Below, piece after piece: positions 58,205 to 64,000 of a stretch of DNA of 64,000 nucleotides. This DNA is from Pseudonocardia cypriaca. GTDB lineage: Bacteria > Actinomycetota > Actinomycetes > Mycobacteriales > Pseudonocardiaceae. Position numbers and translations under genes: made by a program. The stretch is from assembly GCF_006717045.1 (NCBI RefSeq), contig NZ_VFPH01000001.1, forward strand, positions 2,542,001 to 2,606,000, read 5' to 3'. Positions within the stretch are counted from its first letter, which is position 1, and each line of letters starts with the position of its first letter. The notes under the pieces are model-generated. The model was not told where the DNA came from, ran no database searches, and saw only the letters and a list, made by a program, of their open reading frames with translations.

Positions 58205-59067
58205 ATGGACCTCGCCTCGCTGGACGCCATCGACGTCCACGTGCACGTCGAGCAGGACGGGCACGGTTGCCTCTCGCTCGACCAGGAGCTGATCGACGCC
58301 TCGGCGAAGTACTTCAAGGCCGACCAGGACCGGACCCCGACGGTGGCCTCGATCGCCGAGCACTACCGCGCCCGCCGCACCGCGGCGGTCGTCTTCACGG
58401 TGGACGCCACCGCGGGCACGGGCCACCCGGCGCTGTCCAGCGAGGAGATCATCGACGCCGCGGCCGAGCACGCCGACGTGCTGATCCCGTTCGGCTCGGT
58501 GGACCCGCACGCCGGCAAGGCCGCCGTCGCGCGGATCCGCAGGCTCGTCGAGCGCGGCGCCCGCGGGTTCAAGTTCCACCCAGCCTGCAGGTGTTCGAGC
58601 CGAACGACCGCACGTTCTACCCGCTCTACGAGGCCATCGCCGAGCTCGGCGTCCCGGCGCTGTTCCACACCGGCCAGACCGGCATCGGCGCCGGCCTGCC
58701 CGGTGGGCGCGGGATCAAGCTGCGCTACTCCGCCCCGATGCTGCTCGACGACGTCGCGGCCGACTTCCCGGAGCTGACGGTGGTGATGGCCCACCCGTCG
58801 GTGCCGTGGCAGGACGAGGCGATCTCGATCGCCACCCACAAGGCGAACGTCTACATCGACCTGTCCGGCTGGTCCCCGCGCTACTTCCCGCCGCAGCTGG
58901 TGCGCGCGGCGAACGGGCTGCTCAAGCGCAAGGTGCTCTTCGGCTCCGACTTCCCCCTGATCACGCCGGAGCGGTGGCTGCGCGACTTCGCCGAGCTCGA
59001 CGTCAAGGACGAGGTCCGCCCGCTGGTCCTCAAGGAGAACGCGGTGCGGATGTTGGGACTGGGCTGA
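58205..59067 (+). pseudogene. Amidohydrolase family gene interrupted by a 1-nt frameshift
   Basis: The gene starts at ATG 58205 after GGAGGAG and encodes IDVHVHVE (metal ligands His12, His14). It runs in frame to ARGFKFHP, then loses the frame at the CCC run 58579-58581. In the next frame homology resumes at once with SLQVFEPNDRTFYPLYEAI and continues to FHTGQ, AHPSVPW and VLFGSDFPL, ending at 59067. Adding one C restores a 287-residue protein with all metal ligands. This group includes beta-ketoacyl-CoA retro-Claisen hydrolases such as CouO of hydroxycinnamate catabolism. Either a true mutation or a sequencing error in a C-run; codon use on both sides is equally normal. Confidence 0.78.
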
Positions 59068-59077
59068 GCGCTCGGCC
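59062..59077. terminator. Short shared hairpin between converging genes
   Basis: GGCTGAGC (59062-59069) is followed directly by GCTCGGCC (59070-59077), complementary but for one G-U position, and includes the amidohydrolase TGA. It lies between the converging amidohydrolase (ends 59067) and GNAT (ends 59085) genes. There is no T-tract, so termination is only a guess. Confidence 0.3.
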
Positions 59078-59084
59078 GTTCCGG

Positions 59085-59609
59085 CTACGCTGGCGACGTC
59101 GGCACCCAGAACCTGAGCTTCACGCCCCGCTGGTCCTCGAACTCGCCGCCGCACGCCTCGATCACCTTCCGGGAGCCGAGGTTGTCGACGTCGCAGGTGA
59201 TGAGCGCGCGGTCGATGCCGAGACCGGCGGCGATCGGCAGCGCGGCGCGCAGCATGGCGGTGGCGTGGCCGCGGCGGCGAGCGCTCGGGCGCACGTCGTA
59301 TCCGATGTGTCCGCCGACGTCGAGCAGTTTCGGGGTCAGCCGGTGCCGGATGGCGAGCCGGCCGAGGTACTCGGCGCCCTCGACCCACCACAGCGTGGTG
59401 GCCGGCACGATGCCGGCCGGTCGTGGCCTGTCCGCCTCCGCCTCGGCGCGCAGGTCCCGCACGTACCGGGCGAAGCCCTCCCGGGTGTGCCAGGTCGGGC
59501 CGTACCTGCGGATCTCCGCGCCGATCACGGTCTGGTCGTCCGGCCCGCCCCTGCCCTCGGCCTGGAACTCGGCCATCGCCGCCACGTACGACTCGCGCAC
59601 GTGTCTCAC
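59085..59609 (-). CDS. GNAT-family N-acetyltransferase
   Basis: A 174-residue acetyltransferase. The acetyl-CoA-binding motif A reads HIGYDVRPSARRRGHATAMLRAAL, followed by ITCDVDNLGSRKVIEACGGEFE. The best available start is GTG 59609. However, the preceding in-frame codons (HAPELVRPV) look like the natural N-terminus of this GNAT type (x-L-V-x-P-V-x-x-x-R-E-S-Y) and run upstream to a TAG at 59640-59642 without a start codon. The gene may be N-terminally trimmed. A TAGGCT -10 (59637-59642, minus) overlaps that stop and would give a ~20-nt leader. Target unknown. Confidence 0.72.
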   Translation of the reverse strand: MRHVRESYVAAMAEFQAEGRGGPDDQTVIGAEIRRYGPTWHTREGFARYVRDLRAEAEADRPRPAGIVPATTLWWVEGAEYLGRLAIRHRLTPKLLDVGGHIGYDVRPSARRRGHATAMLRAALPIAAGLGIDRALITCDVDNLGSRKVIEACGGEFEDQRGVKLRFWVPTSPA

Positions 59610-59636
59610 GGGACGGACCAGCTCGGGCGCGTGCGC

Positions 59637-59642
59637 AGCCTA
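59637..59642 (-). promoter_or_regulatory. Putative -10 of the GNAT gene
   Basis: On the minus strand TAGGCT fits the actinobacterial -10 pattern and places transcription start near 59630, about 20 nt before GTG 59609. It coincides with the in-frame stop that bounds the GNAT frame. The rest of 59643-59770 shows no gene. Confidence 0.35.
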
Positions 59643-59770
59643 GTGATCCCCCGGACTCGCGATCATGTTGCGGACCCACCGGCGACCAGCGGGACCGAGC
59701 GCTCCTGGGGCACCGGCTCGGCCCGTGGCACGTGGTCGAGCACGGGCTGCAAGGCGGGGCACCAGCTCGT

Positions 59771-60199
59771 CTACGCGAAGTCGGCGGGGGAGTACTCCTT
59801 CGGCTCGACGAGCACCATCCAGTTGCCGGAGTTGTCGCGGGCCACGGCCTCCACCCCGTACGGGCGCTCCTCGGGCGGCTGGATGAACTCGACGCCCTTG
59901 GCCTGCAGGTCCTCGTAGGTCTTGCGGCAGTCGTCCACGTTGACGCCGATCCCGAACATGTTGCCCGCGTCGAGGGCGCGGTTGATGGAGGCCACCAGGT
60001 CGTCCGGGATCGGCGGGCCGGGCACCGTGAGGTGGATCTGCAGGTCCGGCTGGGTCGGGCTCTTCACGGTGCACCACCGGTAGCCCTCGCCGAGCGTGAT
60101 GTCGGTGTGCTCCTGGAAGCCGAGCACATCGATGTAGAAGGCCTTGCTGGCGTCGACGTCCTTGACGAACACGCTGGCGATCGAGACGTTCGTGATCAT
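59771..60199 (-). CDS. VOC-family (glyoxalase/bleomycin-resistance-like) protein
   Basis: A 142-residue vicinal-oxygen-chelate protein with two beta-alpha-beta-beta-beta modules. The first starts NVSIASVFVKDVDASKAFYIDVLGFQEH; the second has NMFGIGVNVDDCRKTYEDLQAKGVEF and ends YGVEAVARDNSGNWMVLVEP. Metal-ligand positions cannot be fixed by eye. It begins 10 nt after the AraC-like gene on the same strand, so the pair is bicistronic. Such VOC proteins bind or isomerise small ligands or confer resistance; the substrate is unknown. Confidence 0.85.
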   Translation of the reverse strand: MITNVSIASVFVKDVDASKAFYIDVLGFQEHTDITLGEGYRWCTVKSPTQPDLQIHLTVPGPPIPDDLVASINRALDAGNMFGIGVNVDDCRKTYEDLQAKGVEFIQPPEERPYGVEAVARDNSGNWMVLVEPKEYSPADFA

Positions 60200-60209
60200 G
60201 CGGTCAAGG

Positions 60210-60683
60210 CTAGGAGCCGGGGGCCTCCGGCCGCTTCTCCTCGCTTGCGCAGTCCTGTTCCTCGGGGCCGCGCCGCTCGGCGAGTCCCCACATGAACACG
60301 AAGCACCCGGGGATGCGCGGCGCGCCGGTGGCGGCCCACCGGCGCTGGAACTCGCTCGGTGACTCGCCGACCAGCTCGCGGAACCGGCTGCTGAACGAGC
60401 CGAGACTGGAGAAGCCGACGGCGTGGCAGACCTCGGTGACGGTGAGGTTGGTGGCGCGCAGGAGGTCCTGGGCGCGCTCCACCCGGCGCTGCGACAGGTG
60501 TGCGGCGGGGGAGACGCCGTAGGTGGCGGTGAACAGCCGCTGGAAGTGGTACTTGCTGATCCCGGCGACCGCCGCGATCGCCTCCAGGTCGAGCGGCTCC
60601 GTGTAGTGGCGGTCGACGTGGTCGCGGGCGCGGCGCAGGTGCACCAGCAGGTCGGCCGGTGCCCGGCGGGTCGGGGCGCTCAC
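60210..60683 (-). CDS. Small AraC-family regulator
   Basis: A 157-residue regulator that is almost only the AraC DNA-binding domain: EPLDLEAIAAVAGISKYHFQRLFTATYGVSPAAHLSQRR (split) and LTVTEVCHAVGFSSLGSFSSRFRELVGESPSEFQRR. A short C-terminal tail (CFVFMWGLAERRGPEEQDC) follows. I start it at GTG 60683 because TAGACT stands 8 nt upstream; the longer frame to 60758 has no promoter or ribosome site. It probably controls itself and the VOC gene 10 nt downstream, sensing no ligand or using the VOC protein as sensor. Confidence 0.82.
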   Translation of the reverse strand: MSAPTRRAPADLLVHLRRARDHVDRHYTEPLDLEAIAAVAGISKYHFQRLFTATYGVSPAAHLSQRRVERAQDLLRATNLTVTEVCHAVGFSSLGSFSSRFRELVGESPSEFQRRWAATGAPRIPGCFVFMWGLAERRGPEEQDCASEEKRPEAPGS

Positions 60684-60691
60684 GACGGCCG

Positions 60692-60697
60692 AGTCTA
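60692..60697 (-). promoter_or_regulatory. TAGACT -10 of the AraC-VOC pair
   Basis: On the minus strand TAGACT lies 8 nt before GTG 60683, again without a ribosome site. It is identical to the -10 before the PaaX gene at 37705. No -35 is evident. Confidence 0.45.
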
Positions 60698-60714
60698 GAA
60701 CGCCCCGACGGGTT

Positions 60715-61188
60715 CTACTTGGGAGTGGCGAAGTCCTGCGTCCAGTAGCCGTCGGCAACGCCGACGCCGATGTTCTTTAAGGCGCAGTTGAGGATGTTCT
60801 TGCGGTGGGCGTCGCTGTTCATCCACATCTGCATCGCGTACTCCGGCGACGTCGTGCCCATCGCGACGTTCTCCCCGACCTTCCGCCACTTGTAGCCGGC
60901 CCGGGTGACGCGCTGGCCGAGCGTGGAGCCGTCCGAGCCGACGTGGGTCATCGTCTCCGTGTCCGCCTGGTCCTGCGAGTGCTTCTGCGCCGCGGTGGTC
61001 AGGCGGCTGTCCACGGTGACGGGCTTGCAGCCCGCCTCGGCGCGCTCCTGGTTGACCAGGGCGACCACGGTGTCGGTCCCGCCTGCGGTCGTCGCGGCGT
61101 AGGCGGCCGTGGTGGGCACCGTGCATGCGACGGCGACCAGAGCGGCGACGAGCGGTAGGCGGGCGGCGCCGCCGGTGCGTTCTCTCAC
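60715..61188 (-). CDS. Secreted CAP-domain (SCP/PR1-like) protein
   Basis: A 157-residue exported protein. The signal is RLPLVAALVAVACTVPTTAAYA, followed by the mature domain. CAP motifs are VVALVNQERAEAGCKPVTVDSRLTTAAQKHSQDQA (split), MTHVGSDGSTLGQRVTRAGY, KVGENVAMG and MWMNSDAHRKNILNCALKNIGVGV, with the conserved His/Glu set of bacterial CAP (YkwD-type) proteins. Two cysteines in the mature part may form a disulfide. GTG 61188 is the only suitable start. Function in actinomycetes is unclear; extracellular ligand binding or a wall-associated role is possible. Confidence 0.85.
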   Translation of the reverse strand: MRERTGGAARLPLVAALVAVACTVPTTAAYAATTAGGTDTVVALVNQERAEAGCKPVTVDSRLTTAAQKHSQDQADTETMTHVGSDGSTLGQRVTRAGYKWRKVGENVAMGTTSPEYAMQMWMNSDAHRKNILNCALKNIGVGVADGYWTQDFATPK

Positions 61189-61229
61189 GCCCTTACAACC
61201 CCCGAACGGGCGAACGGGATACGCCCTTT

Positions 61230-61244
61230 GTCACGTGGCGTGAC
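61230..61244. promoter_or_regulatory. Dyad in the divergent CAP/glycosyltransferase region
   Basis: GTCACG-TGG-CGTGAC is a perfect 6+6 dyad in the 99-bp space between the divergent genes at 61188 and 61288. A tandem CGAACGGG pair (61203-61218) lies beside it. Both are plausible regulator sites; nothing links them to a known protein. Confidence 0.35.
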
Positions 61245-61287
61245 GCGACGTGTCGATCACGGCTCCCGGCCGGGGGAGGATGCGGGC

Positions 61288-62514
61288 ATGCGCGTTCTGA
61301 TCGCCGCCCTCGGCTCACGGGGCGACGTCGCCCCCTTCGTCGGGCTCGGGCAGCGCCTGGCCACTGCGGGGCACGAGGTGACCGTGGCGGCCCACACCGA
61401 GTTCGCGCCGCTCGTCCGCTCTGGTGGGCTCGGGTTCGCCGGCGTCGCTGGGGACGCCCGGTCGATCTCCGACTTCCCGCGCGGCTGGCGGTCGTCGCCC
61501 CGGTTCCTCGCCGAGCAGGCGCGGCGCATGACGCGGTACCTCGAGGACGCCGCGGTCGACCTGCTCGCGGCCGCGCGGCACGCGGACGTCCTGCTCGTCA
61601 ACCTGACGGCGATGTTCGGCTACGAGATCGCCGACGGGCTCGGCATCCCCGGCATGGGCGTGTACTGCCAGCCGGTGGAGCCGACGGGTGCCTTCCCGCC
61701 GATCTTCCTCCACTCCGCACGCTCACTGGGGAGCCTCGGCAACCGGGTCGCCGGACGGGTCGCGCTGGCCTCGCTCACGCCATACCACCGGGCCGCGGCG
61801 CGGGTGCGCGCCGAGCTCGGGTCACCGCCCCGGTCCCGCCGGGACCGAGCGCGGCGCAGGCGCGAGCAGCGGTGGCCCGTGCTGCACGGCTACAGCGCTC
61901 ACGTGCTGCCGCGCCCAGCGGACTGGCGGCAGGGGCTCGAGGTCGTCGGCTACTGGCCGGCGCACCAGCCGGCCGGCTGGAGCCCGCCCGCGGACCTCAT
62001 GGACTTCCTCGACGCGGGGCCCGCCCCGGTGTTCATCGGCTTCGGCAGCATGGCCGCCGGTCAGGACGGCTGGCTGTCCGAGACCGTCGCCGAGGCGGTG
62101 CGGCGCGCCGGCGTGCGGGCCGTGGTGCAGGCCGGGTGGGCCGGGCTGGAGAGCGCCGGCCCCGACGTGCTGACCATCGGCGACGTCCCCCACTCGTGGT
62201 TGTTCCCCCAGATGGCCGCCGTGGTGCACCACGGCGGCGCCGGGACCACCGGTGCCGCCTTCATCGCCGGCACGCCGTCGGTCGCGGTACCGGTCTACGC
62301 CGACCAGCCGCTCTGGGGCGAACGGATCCGCGCGCTCGGCGCCGGCCCGGCACCCCTGCCGTTCACGGCGCTGACCGCGCAGACCCTCGCCGAGCGCATC
62401 CGCGACCTGCAGACCGGGCGGCACCGGACCGCGGCGGCCGAGATCGGCAGGCGCGTGCGCACCGAGGACGGCGCGGCCCGCGTGGTCGAGGCGCTCAGCA
62501 CGCTCCCCGGCTGA
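61288..62514 (+). CDS. UGT-type glycosyltransferase (GT-B fold)
   Basis: A 408-residue glycosyltransferase of the MGT/UGT group. The N-terminal acceptor domain starts MRVLIAALGSRGDVAPFVGLGQRL. The C-terminal donor domain has FIGFGSMAAG, VLTIGDVPHSWLFPQMAAVVHHGGAGTTGAAFIAGTPSVAVPVYADQPLWGERI (split), the donor-binding signature. It transfers a sugar from a nucleotide sugar to a lipid or small molecule, in the cytoplasm. ATG 61288 follows GGGGGAGGA; the frame opens earlier at 61228 without a ribosome site. The acceptor is unknown. Confidence 0.87.
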   Translation: MRVLIAALGSRGDVAPFVGLGQRLATAGHEVTVAAHTEFAPLVRSGGLGFAGVAGDARSISDFPRGWRSSPRFLAEQARRMTRYLEDAAVDLLAAARHADVLLVNLTAMFGYEIADGLGIPGMGVYCQPVEPTGAFPPIFLHSARSLGSLGNRVAGRVALASLTPYHRAAARVRAELGSPPRSRRDRARRRREQRWPVLHGYSAHVLPRPADWRQGLEVVGYWPAHQPAGWSPPADLMDFLDAGPAPVFIGFGSMAAGQDGWLSETVAEAVRRAGVRAVVQAGWAGLESAGPDVLTIGDVPHSWLFPQMAAVVHHGGAGTTGAAFIAGTPSVAVPVYADQPLWGERIRALGAGPAPLPFTALTAQTLAERIRDLQTGRHRTAAAEIGRRVRTEDGAARVVEALSTLPG

Positions 62515-62525
62515 GGCGGCTCAGC
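62510..62525. terminator. Hairpin containing both stop codons of converging genes
   Basis: GCTGAG (62510-62515) and CTCAGC (62520-62525) pair around GCGG. The stem contains the TGA of the glycosyltransferase and the TGA of the beta-helix gene on the other strand. It may serve as a compact bidirectional stop signal; no T-tract follows. Confidence 0.3.
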
Positions 62526-63861
62526 AGGGCTGGTCGACGCCCGCGGGCGCGTCCTCGCCGAGGCTGCCTCCCCGCACCTCGTTGCCGCACATCTGCCCCT
62601 GCTGGGCATTCGACTCGACCTGGAACGCCTCCGTCGCGACGTCGGAGATCTGGTTGCCCTCGACGACGTTGCCGCCCTTGTCGTAGCCGCTGTCGCTCTT
62701 GACCTTGATGGCGACGGCCTCCGAGCCGCTGATCGTGTTGTTGCGCACGACGTTGTTGTGCCCGCGCAGCTCGACGTTGCTGCCGTCGAACTCGGCGCTC
62801 TCGGCGTTCCCGAAGCACTGGTTGTTCTCGAACACGTTGTCGTGCGCGTTCTCCTTGACGTTGAAGCACTCCGAGCCGAAGGTGCGGATGATGTTGCCGG
62901 TGACCTGGTTGCCGGAGCTCGGGTCGTTGTCGGCCATCGGCTGGCCGTCCGACTTCGGGCTGGTGCCGATGTAGACGCCCTCGCCGTTGTGGAACTCGAA
63001 CCGCTCGCCGCCGTCGCTCTTCTTGCCGAACAACCCGCAGTACTGGATCACGGAGTCGGCGATGATGTTGTCGGTTGCGTTGTTGCGCAGCCGGACGCAC
63101 TCACCGCCCGCGCCGCTGAGGAACATGTTGCGGATCTCGATGCCGGTGATGTCGCGCGCCTGGTCGGACGCACCGACGTAGATCAACCGCCCGTCCTCGA
63201 CGTCCCTGGCCACGCTCTGCTTGAACGCCGTGATCGCCGACAGGTCCTCGGGGAACGGCCGGCCCTTCAGCTTCTCCTGGCCGTCGATCGTGAAGCCCTC
63301 GAGCACGTAGTAGCTGTGGTCGATGCTGAAGACGCGGGCGGTGCCGTACACGGTGGCCTGGTAGCGGCCGGACCGGTCCTGGCCGGTCTCCGGGCCCTTG
63401 ATCGTGATCGGCGCGCCCGGTTCCCCGTCGCGCTGGGTGGCGAGCTGCTCGCGGTACTCGCCCGGCGCCAGGTTGATCGTCGTGCCGGGCCGGGCCTCGT
63501 CCAGCGCCTTCTGGATGGTCTGGAACGGCGCGCCCTGGGAGCCGTCGCTCGAGTCGTTGCCGGCGGGGTCGACGTAGAGCTGCGGCCCGGTGGGGACGGG
63601 CGCAGGCGTCTGGCCGGGTGGTGGCGGGGGCGGCGTGGCTCCAGGGGTGATCACCAGCAGCACGGCGACGAGCACCGCAGCGGCCGCGGCGGCGCCCAGC
63701 GCCAGGTTGCGCCACAAGCGGGACTGCCGGGCTACGGGCCCGGCGGGCGGCGTGTTGCGGACCTGGACCACAGATTCCCCGATCGTTCCGGCGTGCTCGG
63801 GTGCACGCTCTGCGAACGATGATGCCCGCACCGTGCTGAGCCCATCACCAGAGGGGCCCAT
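62521..63861 (-). CDS. Membrane-anchored right-handed parallel beta-helix protein
   Basis: A 446-residue protein. An N-terminal cytoplasmic part (~50 residues) is followed by one transmembrane helix (residues ~53-71), a proline-rich linker (~72-92) and an extracellular beta-helix (~93-440). The helix starts LYVDPAGNDSSDGSQGAPFQTIQKAL and contains repeating coils such as GIEIRNMFLSG, NATDNIIADSVIQYCG, GNQVTGNIIRTFGS, NAHDNVFENNQCFGN and HNNVVRNNTISGS. This resembles polysaccharide-lyase and right-handed beta-helix families, but catalytic residues are not identified. ATG 63861 is the best start. Probably a surface carbohydrate-binding or -degrading protein. Confidence 0.8.
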   Translation of the reverse strand: MGPSGDGLSTVRASSFAERAPEHAGTIGESVVQVRNTPPAGPVARQSRLWRNLALGAAAAAAVLVAVLLVITPGATPPPPPPGQTPAPVPTGPQLYVDPAGNDSSDGSQGAPFQTIQKALDEARPGTTINLAPGEYREQLATQRDGEPGAPITIKGPETGQDRSGRYQATVYGTARVFSIDHSYYVLEGFTIDGQEKLKGRPFPEDLSAITAFKQSVARDVEDGRLIYVGASDQARDITGIEIRNMFLSGAGGECVRLRNNATDNIIADSVIQYCGLFGKKSDGGERFEFHNGEGVYIGTSPKSDGQPMADNDPSSGNQVTGNIIRTFGSECFNVKENAHDNVFENNQCFGNAESAEFDGSNVELRGHNNVVRNNTISGSEAVAIKVKSDSGYDKGGNVVEGNQISDVATEAFQVESNAQQGQMCGNEVRGGSLGEDAPAGVDQPC

Positions 63862-63910
63862 CCGGGTGACGGGTCAGGTCGCTGTTATGCGCCCGCGGGA
63901 GCGTGGGAGG

Positions 63911-64000
63911 TCACGCGTTCGGCGGAGGTGCTGTGCTCTCGCGGACGATCAGGTCGGTGGCGAGCTCGACGCGGCGCAGGGGCGGGTCCTCGCCCCTGGC
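63911..64000 (-). CDS. LacI-family regulator, C-terminal fragment
   Basis: The frame is open from the window edge to a TGA (63911-63913, minus) and gives the last 29 residues: PPLRRVELATDLIVRESTAPP, then PNA. The L-x-T-x-L-I-V-R-x-S-T-A-P-P pattern is the typical C-terminus of LacI-type regulators, which sense sugars. The rest of the gene lies beyond the window. It is 49 bp upstream of, and in the same direction as, the beta-helix gene, which fits a carbohydrate link. Confidence 0.75.
   Translation of the reverse strand, partial: ARGEDPPLRRVELATDLIVRESTAPPPNA

Noticed and set aside
59640..60077. 145-codon minus-strand frame overlapping the VOC gene
   Set aside because: It is a shadow frame of 59771-60199; composition is Arg/Pro/Gly-rich without any motif.

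Overview
This is a 64-kb, very GC-rich chromosomal window. Codon third positions are almost always G or C, GTG starts are common, and stop/start overlaps of the ATGA/GTGA type are pervasive. It fits an actinomycete, most likely Pseudonocardiaceae (Pseudonocardia-like). Supporting this are two NDMA-type (mycofactocin-linked) alcohol dehydrogenases, an F420-type luciferase-like oxidoreductase, PaaX regulators and TAGACT-type -10 boxes close to start codons. The genus is inferred, not proven. I see no rRNA, tRNA, CRISPR array, IS element or prophage. Almost everything is catabolism, uptake and regulation.

Layout. (1) 1-276: C-terminal end of an MFS carrier. (2) 345-8625 (+): a catabolic operon with two NDMA-dependent alcohol dehydrogenases, an F420-type oxidoreductase, a PaaK-like CoA ligase, a UGSC-family protein (CGSC motif) with a conserved partner of unknown function, a zinc MDR dehydrogenase and an amidohydrolase. 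(3) 8626-8970: non-coding, holding a 167-bp palindromic element and a 70-nt nested hairpin. (4) 8971-11764 (-): histidine kinase, LuxR-type response regulator and IclR regulator, translationally coupled. (5) 12058-28527 (+): up to 17 almost contiguous genes, comprising a Dpp-type importer, an SsuABC/TauABC-type importer, a second UGSC module with a small CxxC protein, and a second Dpp-type importer split around an SDR. (6) 28629-36047: MHS transporter, AraC regulator, aldo/keto reductase, a benzoylformate decarboxylase plus LigM-type O-demethylase bicistron, and an orphan response regulator. (7) 36091-41280 (+): beta-propeller membrane protein, PaaX regulator, MHS transporter, cytochrome P450. 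(8) 41290-51806 (-): a nine-gene operon with an amino-acid-type ABC importer, a CapA-like protein, a class III CoA transferase, a two-subunit 2-hydroxyacyl-CoA dehydratase-like pair that has lost most Fe-S cysteines, and two exported hydrolases. (9) 51924-59067 (+): a second PaaX followed by acyl-CoA ligase, crotonase, acetoacetyl-CoA synthetase-like ligase, 3-hydroxyacyl-CoA dehydrogenase and a frameshifted amidohydrolase, resembling a hydroxycinnamate-type side-chain pathway. (10) 59085-64000: GNAT, VOC and AraC proteins, secreted CAP protein, glycosyltransferase, beta-helix protein and the tail of a LacI regulator.

How it fits together. The window reads as an accessory catabolic island for aromatic and other small organic acids, with at least four ABC importers, two secondary carriers and local regulators. 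The most interesting system is the duplicated UGSC module: a CGSC-motif protein overlapping a ~350-residue partner by 4 nt, and in the second copy also a 76-residue CxxC protein. Both copies sit among uptake and oxidoreductase genes, and I know of no established reaction for them. Other points worth a look are an apparent gene-conversion tract between the two alcohol dehydrogenases, MIRU-like linkers that place codons between coupled genes, dyads overlapping promoters, and the cysteine-poor dehydratase pair.
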